Source: Erythrobacter sp. AP23
GTDB lineage: Bacteria > Pseudomonadota > Alphaproteobacteria > Sphingomonadales > Sphingomonadaceae
Length of the DNA stretch: 64,000 nucleotides
Assembly (NCBI RefSeq): GCF_001542855.1
Contig: NZ_LNBY01000015.1
Coordinates: forward strand, 1-64,000
Direction of reading: 5' to 3'
The notes below the pieces were generated by a model. It was not told where the DNA came from. It did no database searches and worked only from the letters and a program-made list of their open reading frames with translations. Positions 17,530-27,156 of the stretch are shown here, piece by piece; position 1 is the first letter of the stretch, and each line of letters opens with the position of its first letter. Position numbers and translations under genes: made by a program.

Positions 17530-19050
17530 TCAGCGCTCCTTCGTGGCGGAGAAGGTGAGGTCCGGGTTCTTCTCTTCCTGGTAGTTCACGTCCCAGGGGC
17601 TCTTGGCCATGAATACGAGATCCCCGTCGCGGTCCTTGGCGAGGTTGGAGAGATTGAATTTCTCGAATTCCGCCAGGGCCTTGTCGTCACCCTTGATCCA
17701 ACGCGCGGTGGCGAAGGGCGAGGCTTCGAGCTTTGCCTCGACCTTATATTCGGCCGAGAGGCGCGAAATCAGAACGTCGAGCTGAAGCTGACCCACCACG
17801 CCGATGATCCACTGGCCGCCGATCTCGGGATAGAAGACCTGGATCACGCCCTCTTCGGACAAATCGTCGAGTGCCTTGCGCAGCTGCTTGGTCTTGGTCG
17901 GATCGACCAGCGCAACGCGGCGCAGGATTTCGGGCGCAAAATTGGGCAGGCCGGTGAAGCGGATCGCGTTCTTTTCGGACAGCGTATCGCCCACGCGCAG
18001 CGTGCCGTGGTTGGGAATGCCGATAATGTCGCCCGGTTCGGCCGTGTCCGCGACCTCGCGGTCCTGCGCGAAGAACAGGATCGGAGAATGGATCGCGACC
18101 GGCTTGCCCAGACCCGATGGCGTCAGCTTCATCCCGCGCTTGAAGGTGCCCGAGACCTGCCGCATGAAGGCGATGCGGTCGCGATGGTTCGGGTCCATAT
18201 TGGCCTGCACCTTGAAGATGAAGCCCGTGACCTCGCCATGATCCGGCGCGATCTCGTCTTCGCCGGCGGGCTGCGGGCGCGGCGGCGGGGCGTATTTCGC
18301 GATCGCCTCGATCAGTTCGGTGACCCCGAAATTCTTGAGCGCCGAGCCGAAGTAGACTGGCGTGAGGTCGCCATTGCGGTAGGCCTCGAGATCGAATTCC
18401 GGATAGCCGATCTTCGCCAGCTCGATGTTCTCGGCGAACCGTTCGGGGATAGCCGGATCGCAATCGCGCGTGCCGGTAAATTCTTTCGACGGGCCTTCGG
18501 GCCGCGCGACGCAGCCGGTGTCGAAGTCGAGCACGCCTTCGAACTCGCCGCCCATGCCCACCGGATAGGCTTGCGGGCTCACGTCGAGCGCCAGCATGTC
18601 GGCGATCTCGTCGAGCAGCTCGAATACGGGCCGCCCCTCGCGGTCGACCTTGTTGACGAAGGTGATGATCGGCACGCTGCGCAAGCGGCAGACCTCGAAC
18701 AGCTTGCGCGTCTGCGGCTCGATACCCTTGGCCGCATCGATCACCATGATGGCGGAATCGACCGCAGTCAGCGTGCGATAGGTATCTTCGGAGAAGTCCT
18801 CGTGCCCCGGCGTGTCGAGCAGGTTGAAAGTGATGCCCTCGCGCTCGAATGTCATCACGCTGGAGGTGACCGAGATGCCGCGCTGCTGCTCGATCTTCAT
18901 CCAGTCCGAGCGCGCCCGGCGCGCCTGCCCGCGTGCCTTGACCTCGCCCGCCAAGTGGATCGCGCCGCCGGTCAGCAGCAGCTTCTCGGTCAGAGTGGTC
19001 TTACCCGCGTCGGGGTGCGAGATGATCGCGAATGTGCGGCGGTCTGACAT
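17530..19050 (-). CDS. prfC: Peptide chain release factor 3
   Basis: Translational GTPase of 506 residues that removes RF1/RF2 from the ribosome after peptide release. The G-domain motifs are SHPDAGKTTL (G1), the switch region EQQRGISVTSS, DTPGHEDF (G3) and NKVDRE (G4). Length agrees with RF3 and is shorter than EF-G. A 20-kDa C-terminal RF3 domain ends in the ELEFEKFNL-like region. The gene stands alone. A palindromic repeat separates it from the upstream SDR gene, so it probably has its own promoter. Confidence 0.96.
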   Translation of the reverse strand: MSDRRTFAIISHPDAGKTTLTEKLLLTGGAIHLAGEVKARGQARRARSDWMKIEQQRGISVTSSVMTFEREGITFNLLDTPGHEDFSEDTYRTLTAVDSAIMVIDAAKGIEPQTRKLFEVCRLRSVPIITFVNKVDREGRPVFELLDEIADMLALDVSPQAYPVGMGGEFEGVLDFDTGCVARPEGPSKEFTGTRDCDPAIPERFAENIELAKIGYPEFDLEAYRNGDLTPVYFGSALKNFGVTELIEAIAKYAPPPRPQPAGEDEIAPDHGEVTGFIFKVQANMDPNHRDRIAFMRQVSGTFKRGMKLTPSGLGKPVAIHSPILFFAQDREVADTAEPGDIIGIPNHGTLRVGDTLSEKNAIRFTGLPNFAPEILRRVALVDPTKTKQLRKALDDLSEEGVIQVFYPEIGGQWIIGVVGQLQLDVLISRLSAEYKVEAKLEASPFATARWIKGDDKALAEFEKFNLSNLAKDRDGDLVFMAKSPWDVNYQEEKNPDLTFSATKER

Positions 19051-19070
19051 ATTCTCTTTTCCTACCCTCC

Positions 19071-19138
19071 CGTTCGCATCGAGCGAAGTCGAGATGCGTC
19101 CAGGTCAACCGTGTCTCGACTTCGCTCGACACGAACGG
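19071..19138. repeat. REP-like imperfect palindrome
   Basis: Two arms of about 27 bases (19071-19098 and 19111-19138) are near-complementary. They share the core TCGAGCGAAGTCGAGA and its complement, separated by about 12 unrelated bases. It lies in the only gap between the SDR gene and prfC. Elements with this core are, to my recollection, dispersed in many sphingomonad genomes. It would form a long hairpin in RNA and could act as an mRNA 3' end or stabiliser for the SDR transcript. Confidence 0.75.
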
Positions 19139-19155
19139 AGACGGGCGTTGATGGG

Positions 19156-19908
19156 TTAGTGGTGTTCGCGCGCGACGCGGAAGCCGGCGAAATCCTGGTT
19201 TACCGGCATCAGTTCGAGCCGGTTGATGTTGAGGTGCGGCGGCAGCTCGGCGATCCAGCGGATCGTATCGGCGATGTCCTGCCCGGTCATCGGGTCGGCA
19301 CCGCGATAGAGATCGTCGCTCGCCTCCTGGCTGCCGGTGCGCACCAGCGTGAACTCGGTCTCGACCATGCCCGGCTCGATGCTGGTCACCCGCACGCCCG
19401 TGCCGTGGAGATCGGCGCGCAAAGCGAGCGTGAAGTGGTTCACGAAAGCCTTGGAGCCCGCATAGACATTGCCGCCCGGATAGATGTAGCTGCCCGCGAC
19501 CGAACCGATGGTGATGATCGCGCCCTTGCGCTCGATCAGCGTGGGCAGCAGCTTGCGGGTGAGCACCACCATGGCCGTCACATTGGTGTCGATCATGGTC
19601 TGCCAGTCGTCGAGGCTGGCTTCCTGCGCGGGCGACAGTCCCTGCGCGAGACCGGCATTGTTCACCAGCAGATCGATATCCGCGAACGCTTCGGGCAATG
19701 CCGCAATCGCCGCGTCCATGGCTTCGGTGTCGCGGACATCGAAACAAGCGGCATGGACCTTGTCCGCGCCAAGGTCCTCCACCAGCGCGTCGAGCCGTTC
19801 CTTGCGCCGCCCGGTCGCCACGCAGCGCCAGCCGCTGGCAACGAGGGTGCGCACGGTCGCTTCGCCGATCCCGGCGGTTGCTCCGGTGACGAATGCGGTC
19901 CGGCTCAT
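19156..19908 (-). CDS. Short-chain dehydrogenase (YdfG-like 3-hydroxy acid dehydrogenase)
   Basis: NADP-dependent SDR of 250 residues. The cofactor motif is TGATAGIG (9-16), followed by NNAGLA, the catalytic serine in IGSVAGSYIYPGG and the tyrosine/lysine pair in YAGSKAF. The active-site region and the C-terminus (WIAELPPHLNINRLELMPV) match the YdfG/serine dehydrogenase branch, which oxidises L-allo-threonine and other 3-hydroxy acids. Its start overlaps the pheT stop in an ATGA junction, so it is translated from the pheST message. The reason for the link to pheST is not apparent. Confidence 0.88.
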   Translation of the reverse strand: MSRTAFVTGATAGIGEATVRTLVASGWRCVATGRRKERLDALVEDLGADKVHAACFDVRDTEAMDAAIAALPEAFADIDLLVNNAGLAQGLSPAQEASLDDWQTMIDTNVTAMVVLTRKLLPTLIERKGAIITIGSVAGSYIYPGGNVYAGSKAFVNHFTLALRADLHGTGVRVTSIEPGMVETEFTLVRTGSQEASDDLYRGADPMTGQDIADTIRWIAELPPHLNINRLELMPVNQDFAGFRVAREHH

Positions 19909-22295
19909 CCGCGCAACTCCGCACCCTGCTTGCCGGCGCTCGCGACCACCTTGTCCGAGATCGCCTTGATCTCGGCATCGGTGAAGCTCTTCTCGCCCGG
20001 CTGGAGCGTGACTTCGACCGCGACCGACTTCTTGCCTTCGGGCACGCCCTGTCCTTCGAACACGTCGAACACGCGCGCTTCGACGATTGCCTTCTTGTCT
20101 GCGCCACGCACCGCCTTCACGAGGTCGCCCGCCGCAAGATCGGCCGGGACGAGGAAGGCGAAATCGCGCGTGAGCGACTGAAGCGCGGGCGGCGCGTAAT
20201 GCGCACGCGCGAAGCCAGCCCCCTTCTTCGCCGGGATCGAATCGAGGAAGATCTCGACCGCCATTACCGGACCGTCGATGTCGAAGGTCTTGAGCGTCTT
20301 GGGATGCAGTGCGCCGAAGCGGGCGAGCACGTTCTTGGGCCCCAAACGCAGCGTGGCCGACTGGCCGGGGTGGAACTGGTCGCCCGCCTCGCCCATCACC
20401 ATCAGATTGCCGACCGGTGCGCCAGCCGCCTCCAGCAGCGCCATGGCCTCGGCCTTGGCGTCATAGGCATCGAAGCCCTCAGACTTGCCCTCCGCCCAGC
20501 CGCGCGAAGTCTTGTTGCCCGCGAGCACCACGCCGAGCGTCGGTTTCTCGTCGCTCGCGCCGCCTTTCCCGCGGAAGTAGCGTCGGCCGATCTCGAACAG
20601 GCGGCTGCCATACGCGCCGCGGTCGGCGTTGCGCTTGGCCGCAGCGAGCAGCCCCGGGATAAGCGAGGGGCGCATCGCCTTCATGTCCTCGCTGATAGGG
20701 TTGTCCAGCACCCACAGCTCGGCGCCGTCGGCAAAGTGCTCGGCGTCGGCGGTCGGCAGGAATGACCAGGTCACAGCCTCGTTGAGACCGCGCGCAGCCG
20801 CCGCACGGCGAAGCTTGCGCTCCTGCTTCTGCAGCGGGCTGGCGGTCGGCTTCGCAACGCCTTCCGCGCGCGGAAGTGCGACGCTTGTCACATGGTCGAG
20901 ACCGTGGATGCGCACGACTTCTTCGACCAGGTCCGCCGGACCTTCGATATCGTGGCGGCGCGGCGGGCAGGTCACCTGCCAGTCATCGGCGACGACGAAG
21001 TCGAGCGATCCGAGGATCGCGCGCTGCTCGTCCTGCGCCACATCGATCCCGCCGAGGTGCGAGGTGAGGTGCGGGTCGAAGGCGATGACCTTCGGCTCGG
21101 CCGGGGCCTCGCCCGCCCGCGCGACCTTTGTGGGCGTGCCGCCGCAGGTCTTGAGGATCAGCGACGTCAGGATCGCAAGGCCGTCGTCGAGGAAGGCCGG
21201 GTCGACGCCGCGCTCGAAGCGCGTGCGTGCGTCCGAGGCGAGGCCGAGCTTGCGACCCGTCACGCCGATCCGCTCGGGATCGAAATAGGCGATCTCGAGC
21301 AGCACGTCGGTCGTCGCTTCGGTCGCACCCGAATGCTCGCCACCCATGATCCCGGCAATATCGTGTACGTCGTTATCGTCGGCGATCACGGTCATGGTGT
21401 CGTCGAGCGCGTAGGTCTTCTCGTTGAGCGCCTCGACCCTCTCGCCGTTTTTCGCGCGCCGCGCCACTACGGGACCCGACAGCTTGGCGAGGTCATAGAC
21501 ATGCGCCGGACGCCCGAAGGCGAGCATGAGGTAGTTGGTCGCATCGACCAGCGCCGAAATCGGTCGCTGACCCGCCGCGATCAGGCGGCGCTGCATCCAT
21601 TCGGGCGAAGGCTTGTTGTTGTCGACACCGCGGATGACCCGGCCGTAGAACGCGGGGCAGCCTTCCGGATCGTCGGTACGGATTTCGACAGGGCAGGCGC
21701 CCTCGCCCTCCATCGCGGTCACCTCGACCGGCTTGAATGTACCGAGGCCCGCCGCCGCGAGGTCGCGCGCGATGCCTTGAACGCCCATGCAATCGGGGCG
21801 GTTCGGCGTGATCGCTACATCGAACACCGGCGAGGCATCGTGATAGTCGGCGAAGGTCTGGCCGACCGGCGCGTCCTCGGGCAGCTCGATGATGCCATCG
21901 TGCTCCTCGCCCAGTTCGAGCTCGCGCACCGAGCACATCATGCCGTTCGATTCGACACCGCGGATCGCGCTCTTGCGCAGTTCCATGCCATTGGCCGGGA
22001 CCACCGCACCAGGCAGGCCCAGCACGCCCTTCATGCCCGCACGGGCATTGGGCGCTCCGCACACCACCTGCAGCGGGTCGCCCTCGCCCGTATCGACGGT
22101 CAGTACCTGCAGTTTGTCGGCATCGGGGTGCTTGTCGGCGGTCAGCACCTTGGCAACGCGGAAACCGGCCAGCCTGTCCGCCGGATCCTCGATGCCTTCG
22201 ACCTCGTGACCGATCCGGTTGAGCGCGGCAGCGATGTCCGCCACGCCTGCATCGGTGTCGAGGAAGTATTTCAGCCATTCGAGCGAGAACTTCAT
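19905..22295 (-). CDS. pheT: Phenylalanine-tRNA ligase beta subunit
   Basis: Beta subunit of the heterotetrameric PheRS that charges tRNA-Phe, 796 residues. The N-terminus starts [17 protein letters not shown] tRNA-binding EMAP-like domain follows at about 40-150, then the B3/B4 editing region and B5, and the anticodon-binding ferredoxin-like domain closes the protein ([16 protein letters not shown] onward). ATG 22295 overlaps the pheS stop by four bases. A longer frame extending into pheS is rejected. It is followed by the SDR gene with another ATGA overlap. Confidence 0.97.
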   Translation of the reverse strand: MKFSLEWLKYFLDTDAGVADIAAALNRIGHEVEGIEDPADRLAGFRVAKVLTADKHPDADKLQVLTVDTGEGDPLQVVCGAPNARAGMKGVLGLPGAVVPANGMELRKSAIRGVESNGMMCSVRELELGEEHDGIIELPEDAPVGQTFADYHDASPVFDVAITPNRPDCMGVQGIARDLAAAGLGTFKPVEVTAMEGEGACPVEIRTDDPEGCPAFYGRVIRGVDNNKPSPEWMQRRLIAAGQRPISALVDATNYLMLAFGRPAHVYDLAKLSGPVVARRAKNGERVEALNEKTYALDDTMTVIADDNDVHDIAGIMGGEHSGATEATTDVLLEIAYFDPERIGVTGRKLGLASDARTRFERGVDPAFLDDGLAILTSLILKTCGGTPTKVARAGEAPAEPKVIAFDPHLTSHLGGIDVAQDEQRAILGSLDFVVADDWQVTCPPRRHDIEGPADLVEEVVRIHGLDHVTSVALPRAEGVAKPTASPLQKQERKLRRAAAARGLNEAVTWSFLPTADAEHFADGAELWVLDNPISEDMKAMRPSLIPGLLAAAKRNADRGAYGSRLFEIGRRYFRGKGGASDEKPTLGVVLAGNKTSRGWAEGKSEGFDAYDAKAEAMALLEAAGAPVGNLMVMGEAGDQFHPGQSATLRLGPKNVLARFGALHPKTLKTFDIDGPVMAVEIFLDSIPAKKGAGFARAHYAPPALQSLTRDFAFLVPADLAAGDLVKAVRGADKKAIVEARVFDVFEGQGVPEGKKSVAVEVTLQPGEKSFTDAEIKAISDKVVASAGKQGAELRG

Positions 22296-23392
22296 GCTTT
22301 CGCTCCCACGCCTGCGGAAAGGGTCGGCTGGTCGAAGGGCGAGAAGCCGTAGTGGTCGAGCCAGCGCTGGTCGCCGTCGAAGAAGGCGCGCAAATCGTCC
22401 ATCCCGTATTTGAGCATGGCGAGGCGATCGACACCCACGCCGAAGGCGAACCCCTGCCATTCCTCGGGATCGAGCCCGGCAAACTCGATCACGCGGGCGT
22501 TGACCATGCCACTGCCGAGCAATTCCATCCAGCCATGACCGGGCGCATCGCCGTCACCGCCGAGAACCCGGCGTCCCTTCACGTCCTGCCAGCCGACATC
22601 GACCTCGACCGAAGGCTCGGTGAAGGGGAAGTAGGAAGGGCGCAGGCGGAGCACGATATCGTCGCGCTCGAAGAAGGCCTTGAGGAAGGTCTCGAGCGTC
22701 CATTTGAGATGGCCGAGGTGGATATCCTTGTCGATGACGAGGCCTTCGACCTGATGGAACATCGGCGTGTGCGTGGCGTCGCTGTCGCTGCGATAGACGC
22801 GGCCCGGCGCGATGATGCGGATCGGTGCGCCCTGCTTGACCATCGAACGAATTTGCACCGGCGAGGTGTGCGTCCTGAGCAGCATGCGCCGCCCGTCGCT
22901 GTCGACGTCCGGGAAATAGAACGTGTCGTGCATGGCGCGCGCGGGGTGCGTTTCGGCCATGTTGAGCGCAGTGAAATTGTGCCAGTCGTCCTCGATCTCG
23001 GGACCGGTCGCGACCGAGAAGCCGAGGTCGGCGAAGATTTCGGCCAGCTCGTCCATCACCTGGCTGACCGGGTGGACACTTCCCTTCGGCGATTCGTGCG
23101 CCGGCAGGGTGAGGTCGAGGCTTTCGGTTGCAAGCCGCGCCTCCAGTTCGGCGTTCTCGAGCACTGCCTTTCGCGCAGCGATGGCATCGGCGGTTTCGCT
23201 GCGCAGGCCGTTGAGCAGCGGACCCTGTACCTGCCGCTCTTCCGGCGTCATCTTGCCAAGCGTCTTCATCAGGCCCGAGATCGATCCCTGCTTACCGAGG
23301 AATTCGATCCGCAACGCTTCGAGGGCGGCGGCATCGGGCGCATTTTCGATCCGCGTCAGCGCATCGGTCTTGAGTTGGTCGAGGTCGGTCAT
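22292..23392 (-). CDS. pheS: Phenylalanine-tRNA ligase alpha subunit
   Basis: Catalytic alpha subunit of PheRS, 366 residues. A coiled-coil tRNA-binding arm occupies the N-terminus. The class II catalytic core then shows [32 protein letters not shown] (motif 2) and the C-terminal motif 3 glycine-rich [16 protein letters not shown]. First gene of pheS-pheT-SDR. In related genomes rplT usually lies directly upstream, but here three AraC-type genes intervene. Confidence 0.97.
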   Translation of the reverse strand: MTDLDQLKTDALTRIENAPDAAALEALRIEFLGKQGSISGLMKTLGKMTPEERQVQGPLLNGLRSETADAIAARKAVLENAELEARLATESLDLTLPAHESPKGSVHPVSQVMDELAEIFADLGFSVATGPEIEDDWHNFTALNMAETHPARAMHDTFYFPDVDSDGRRMLLRTHTSPVQIRSMVKQGAPIRIIAPGRVYRSDSDATHTPMFHQVEGLVIDKDIHLGHLKWTLETFLKAFFERDDIVLRLRPSYFPFTEPSVEVDVGWQDVKGRRVLGGDGDAPGHGWMELLGSGMVNARVIEFAGLDPEEWQGFAFGVGVDRLAMLKYGMDDLRAFFDGDQRWLDHYGFSPFDQPTLSAGVGAKA

Positions 23393-23455
23393 TCTGTCTG
23401 GCTTGGAACAATCGGGGAAAGGTGCCCGCGCCCCCTAGCGGCAAGAGCGCGATTG

Positions 23456-24379
23456 CTAAAGCCCAGTTTCGGAATCGCCGGCTCGTGCAGGGTGATACAG
23501 CGCCTGCATGGTGACGCCGGCTTTTGCATTCGTGACGCTGACCGCAGCGGTGATGATCGGATGTGGCCGGGATGCAAACTCGCTGGGCGTCATGCCCATC
23601 GTCGCACGGAAATCGCGGATGAAATGGGCTTGGTCCCAGTAATGCGTGTCGAGCGAGCCGATCCAGCGCATGGACGGATCGAGCATGTATTGGCCAAGGC
23701 TGCGCAGAAACCGCTGGCGCTTCAGCAGCGTGCGCGGCGGAAATCCGAAGTGGCGCTTGCAAAAGCGTTCGAAAGTGCGCGGGTTCATTCCCGCCCCGGA
23801 GGCGATTGGGGCGACCGAGGACGCGTCTTCCGAGAGGAAATCGAGGTGGACGGCGCGAACTGTTTTGTCGACTTCCGGCCGCTCGCCGAGCAAGGCGCGA
23901 AAGGTCGTATTGATGAGTGTCGCCGCACGTTCGACATCGTCGCCGTCTTCGCGTAGCTGATCGAGCATCGTCTGGAGCGGTTCAAGCTCGGCCGAGCCGC
24001 CGATGTCGCCAAAGCGGTTCGTCATCTGGCTTGCGGGTGTGCCGATGAAGCGGACCCAACCGGCGGGCGTGAGGCCGATGCCCCAGAATTTCCCGCCACC
24101 AATGCGCAAATAGGTAACGCGGTCGGTCGGGCCCGAGATAACCGAAGGGACCACTCGGACGACCGGATCGTCCCCGATCGCAGCCTCGTAGACTTCCGCT
24201 CGCCCAGTCCTGAGGTTGCCCTCTTCAGGCGGCAGCCAATCTTCCACGATTACCCCGTCGGCTATTTCGGTTCGGTAGTAGGCCGAAAGATAGGGAGCGA
24301 GATCGGGTGGCGGGCCGATGAGCCGCAGCTTCAAACCACCTGATTCGTAGTCGGTTACCTCCAGCGAAGATTTCTGCAA
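23456..24379 (-). CDS. AraC family transcriptional regulator 1 of 3
   Basis: DNA-binding regulator of about 307 residues. An N-terminal sensor region contains IVEDWLPPEEGNLR and KFWGIGLTPAGWVRF. The C-terminal double helix-turn-helix has MNPRTFERFCKRHFGF and HYWDQAHFIRDFRATMGMTP. No ATG occurs before the domain, so I chose TTG at 24379, which follows the strong ribosome binding site AGGAAAGGG. A longer reading overlaps the neighbouring gene and is rejected. It is the last of three similar co-directional genes and lies 63 bases upstream of pheS. The ligand and target genes are unknown. Confidence 0.85.
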   Translation of the reverse strand: MQKSSLEVTDYESGGLKLRLIGPPPDLAPYLSAYYRTEIADGVIVEDWLPPEEGNLRTGRAEVYEAAIGDDPVVRVVPSVISGPTDRVTYLRIGGGKFWGIGLTPAGWVRFIGTPASQMTNRFGDIGGSAELEPLQTMLDQLREDGDDVERAATLINTTFRALLGERPEVDKTVRAVHLDFLSEDASSVAPIASGAGMNPRTFERFCKRHFGFPPRTLLKRQRFLRSLGQYMLDPSMRWIGSLDTHYWDQAHFIRDFRATMGMTPSEFASRPHPIITAAVSVTNAKAGVTMQALYHPARAGDSETGL

Positions 24380-24455
24380 TGCGCCCTTTCCTACCAAGTC
24401 TTCCGGCCCTTTGCCGCGACGGGCGACAGGCCGGTGCGAAAGCCATGGGCGCCCG

Positions 24456-25355
24456 TCATTCAGTCGGCGGCGCAGCAGGTTTGTGCAGGACCTGCATCGC
24501 CTCCCCCGCAATGGCCGTACGCGCATGCGCGGCGGCCATCAGGACCGGGTGCGGCAGCCGCGCATAGTCCGTTGGCGACATGGCCATGAAGCGTTTGAAA
24601 TCCCGCACGAAATGGGCCTGATCGTGATAATGGCTATCGAGCGTGTCGATCCATTTCAGAGACGGGTCGAGCATGAACTTGGCAAGGCTGCGAACGAATC
24701 GCTGCCGGCGAAGCAGCAGTTGCGGTCCGAATCCGAACATCCTGTTGCAGAATCGTTCCATCGTGCGCGTGCTCATGCCAAGGCACTGCGCCAGTTCGGT
24801 CACGCTGTGATAGCGTTGGTCGGTGAATGCAGCTCCGACGCGCTGCATCTCCGCCTCGCGCGCGGCGGGCGTAGCGAACAGAATTTTCAGCTCGCGTAGC
24901 ATCGCATCGCGTTCCGCGATGATATCGTCGTTTGCGTCGGGAACGCAGGCACACAGCGGCCGCAATCTTTCGAAAGCGGCGTCCACCTCGACATCGGCGT
25001 AACGATCGGCGTACTCGCTGGCCCGTGCGGCGGTCATCCTGGCCCAGCCGAGCGGCAGGATTCCGATCCCCCACGATCTGCCTTTGTGCGCCCGGAAATG
25101 CGTGGTGATACTGGTCGGCCCCGCGATGACGGCGCGCGGAACCCGCTCGAGCGGCTTGCCCCCCATTCCCGCTTCGACGGTCCGATCGGGAATGAGCCGG
25201 AGGTTCGCCCATTCGGGATGCAGCCAGTCTTCCACCGGCTCGTCCTCGGCCCCCGAGATTTCAAGGTGGTAAAGAGTCGTGACGAAAGGCCGCAGCTCCT
25301 CCGGCGGCAGGAAGAAGCGCAAAGCCACTGCGGAAGTTGCGCCCCCGACGGTCAC
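24456..25355 (-). CDS. AraC family transcriptional regulator 2 of 3
   Basis: AraC-type regulator of 299 residues with GTG start at 25355. It shares the architecture of its neighbours: a sensor region with PVEDWLHPEWANLRL and SWGIGILPLGWARM, then MSTRTMERFCNRMFGF and HYHDQAHFVRDFKRFM in the C-terminal HTH domain. The tail has LPHPVLMAAA, echoed in all three. The gap to gene 3 is 106 bases and to gene 1 is 76 bases. The ribosome binding site is weak. Paralogy with the flanking genes is seen directly; the function is unknown. Confidence 0.87.
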   Translation of the reverse strand: MTVGGATSAVALRFFLPPEELRPFVTTLYHLEISGAEDEPVEDWLHPEWANLRLIPDRTVEAGMGGKPLERVPRAVIAGPTSITTHFRAHKGRSWGIGILPLGWARMTAARASEYADRYADVEVDAAFERLRPLCACVPDANDDIIAERDAMLRELKILFATPAAREAEMQRVGAAFTDQRYHSVTELAQCLGMSTRTMERFCNRMFGFGPQLLLRRQRFVRSLAKFMLDPSLKWIDTLDSHYHDQAHFVRDFKRFMAMSPTDYARLPHPVLMAAAHARTAIAGEAMQVLHKPAAPPTE

Positions 25356-25461
25356 TATCGCTTCGCCCTATGGCAGGCGCGCAATTCAAGCCTGTTCGAA
25401 CCCATTGGAATCACGTCCCTCTTGGCCCGGCTAGCAGATTTCGTCGCTTCCGTCACGAGGA

Positions 25462-26307
25462 TCAAGGAAGTTCGAGCGTCTGGGCGGGAGACCCCCAGAT
25501 CCGCTTGCGCTCGGCCATGAAGGCGGACAGGACGGGATGCGGCTGGGCCGCATATTCGCTTGGCGTGCAACGCATGAAGGCATGGAACTCGTGCACGAAG
25601 TGCGACTGGTCGTGATAATGGCGGTCGATCACTTCCGACCAGCTTGCCCGCGGCTCGAGCATGAAGGCGGCAAGGCTACGCATGAGGCGCTGTCTTCGCA
25701 GCAAGAGCCGCGGCGAGAAGCCGAAATGCCGCGCGCAGGCGCGTTCGAGCGTGCGCTTGGACAGACCGCACCGTCGCGCGAAATCGTCAACCTGCAGCAG
25801 GCGCGGATCGACCATCACTTCGTGGATCTTCTGGATGCGACGGCTGTCGCGCGGAGGATCGGCCAATTGGCGGAAGAAATCGATCAAGTGGGCGAATTGC
25901 GCTTCGTCCGAATAGTCGCGAGAACACAGCGTGTCGCATAGCGGAGCGAAACGGGAGAACAGGGGCGACTTTTCTCCGTCGACGGCCGTATTGGTATGTT
26001 CGCTGGCATCGACACCGACAAAGCGTGCCCAGCCGAGCGGAAACAGCCCGGCGCCCCACATACGGGTCCGCCCGAGCGTGAAATGCGTAGGACAAGAGCT
26101 GGGGCCGGTCGCCTGAAACCGCGCCCCGCTGATCCGCGGTCCATCGGGAATTTCGGCAGAAGGCGGATTCTCGCTGAAGAACCGCAGATTGCACCATTCG
26201 GGCTGGAGTGAATCCTTCAGGACCTCGCCTTCGGGCAGGTCCACTTCGAGCCGGTAAATGGTCGAGAAGCAGGGTGCGAGATCGGCTGGTGGCGCAAAGA
26301 AGCGCAC
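25462..26307 (-). CDS. AraC family transcriptional regulator 3 of 3 (promoter-proximal)
   Basis: AraC-type regulator of 281 residues when GTG at 26307 is used. The sensor region has LKDSLQPEWCNLRFF and MWGAGLFPLGWARF. The HTH domain has LSKRTLERACARHFGF and HYHDQSHFVHEFHAFM. The start is uncertain: alignment by eye with the two neighbours suggests several more residues, and CTG at 26331 lies just after GGGAGG, though at short spacing. It is first in the array and has a TATAAT box inside an inverted repeat about 50 bases upstream. This makes autoregulation likely but unproven. Confidence 0.84.
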   Translation of the reverse strand: MRFFAPPADLAPCFSTIYRLEVDLPEGEVLKDSLQPEWCNLRFFSENPPSAEIPDGPRISGARFQATGPSSCPTHFTLGRTRMWGAGLFPLGWARFVGVDASEHTNTAVDGEKSPLFSRFAPLCDTLCSRDYSDEAQFAHLIDFFRQLADPPRDSRRIQKIHEVMVDPRLLQVDDFARRCGLSKRTLERACARHFGFSPRLLLRRQRLMRSLAAFMLEPRASWSEVIDRHYHDQSHFVHEFHAFMRCTPSEYAAQPHPVLSAFMAERKRIWGSPAQTLELP

Positions 26308-26341
26308 ATCGATAAAATCCTGGCCGATCAGTCGCCTCCCC

Positions 26342-26369
26342 CAACTAGCTAGGTGATTATACCTAGTTG
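26342..26369 (-). promoter_or_regulatory. Promoter with overlapping operator-like inverted repeat
   Basis: CTAGGT (26349-26354) and ACCTAG (26361-26366) are perfect inverted arms around six bases. A second overlapping pair is CAACTAG (26342-26348) with CTAGTTG (26363-26369). On the minus strand the centre reads TATAAT (26356-26361), a perfect -10 box, with TTGTCG 16 bases upstream as a modest -35. It faces the AraC gene at 26307. Placement of the repeat across the -10 suggests repression or autoregulation. Confidence 0.6.
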
Positions 26370-26394
26370 TGGGTTGGCGACAAGCGCCCCCGAA

Positions 26395-26427
26395 AGAAAA
26401 AGGGCACTCCGCGTAGGGAGTGCCCTT
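26395..26427 (-). terminator. Rho-independent terminator of rpmI-rplT
   Basis: A 9-bp stem GGGCACTCC (26402-26410) pairs with GGAGTGCCC (26417-26425) over a six-base loop. On the minus strand it is followed by a run of T residues (A-run 26396-26401). It ends the ribosomal protein transcript before the AraC array and pheST. Confidence 0.88.
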
Positions 26428-26451
26428 CTTAGCGAGGTACGGGTCGGGCAG

Positions 26452-26811
26452 TTAGGCGGGAAGCGCCTTCTTGGCCTGCTCGATGATCGCTTTGAAAGCC
26501 GCGGCTTCGTTCATTGCCAGATCGGCCATGACCTTGCGGTCGAGTTCGATGCCGGCGAGCTTGGTACCGTGCATGAACTGCGAATAGGTCAGGCCTTCGG
26601 CGCGGACCGCCGCGTTGATGCGCTGGATCCACAGAGCGCGGAAGTTGCGCTTCTTGATCTTGCGATCGCGGTAGGCGTACTGGCCGGCCTTCTCGACCGC
26701 CTGGCGGGCGATGCGGATCGTGTTCTTGCGACGGCCGCGATAGCCCTTCGCCTGATCCAATAGACGCTTGTGCTTCTGGCGCGTCGTGACGCCGCGTTTG
26801 ATGCGAGGCAT
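26452..26811 (-). CDS. rplT: 50S ribosomal protein L20
   Basis: Ribosomal protein L20, 119 residues, required for early 50S assembly. The basic N-terminal extension [18 protein letters not shown] and the globular part starting at [12 protein letters not shown] are typical and complete. It follows rpmI by 23 bases and is followed by a strong terminator. In many bacteria L20 represses its own operon through the leader; no such leader structure was looked for in detail here. Confidence 0.98.
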   Translation of the reverse strand: MPRIKRGVTTRQKHKRLLDQAKGYRGRRKNTIRIARQAVEKAGQYAYRDRKIKKRNFRALWIQRINAAVRAEGLTYSQFMHGTKLAGIELDRKVMADLAMNEAAAFKAIIEQAKKALPA

Positions 26812-26834
26812 TTCGTATTCTCCTTAGTTCGCGC

Positions 26835-27038
26835 TCAGTCGAGGCCGTAGGGCGCCCACTTCTTCACCGTCTTGCTGTCGGCTTCCGACAGGACGGTGGT
26901 GCCGCGGTTCTGGCGAATATACTTCGCATTGTGGCTGATCAGGCGGTGGCGCTTGCCGGCCACACCGTGCTTGACCTTGCCGGTTGCGGTGATCTTGAAG
27001 CGTTTCTTCACACCGCTCTTGGTCTTCAGCTTGGGCAT
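26835..27038 (-). CDS. rpmI: 50S ribosomal protein L35
   Basis: Ribosomal protein L35, 67 residues, beginning [21 protein letters not shown] chose ATG 27038 over an ATG two codons upstream because AAGGAG lies six bases before it and the family consistently starts at this residue. First gene of rpmI-rplT. infC, often found upstream in other phyla, is not present in the 112 bases before the next gene, which is an SDR gene. Confidence 0.98.
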   Translation of the reverse strand: MPKLKTKSGVKKRFKITATGKVKHGVAGKRHRLISHNAKYIRQNRGTTVLSEADSKTVKKWAPYGLD

Positions 27039-27156
27039 TTTCATCTCCTTGTGAGAGACACGTCGCGCCAGCCCTGGCAGCCCTTACGGCCAGACCGGCG
27101 GTGATTCACGTGTCGGTGAAGGCCGCGCACTTAGCGATTCTGCGCACAAAAGCAAG

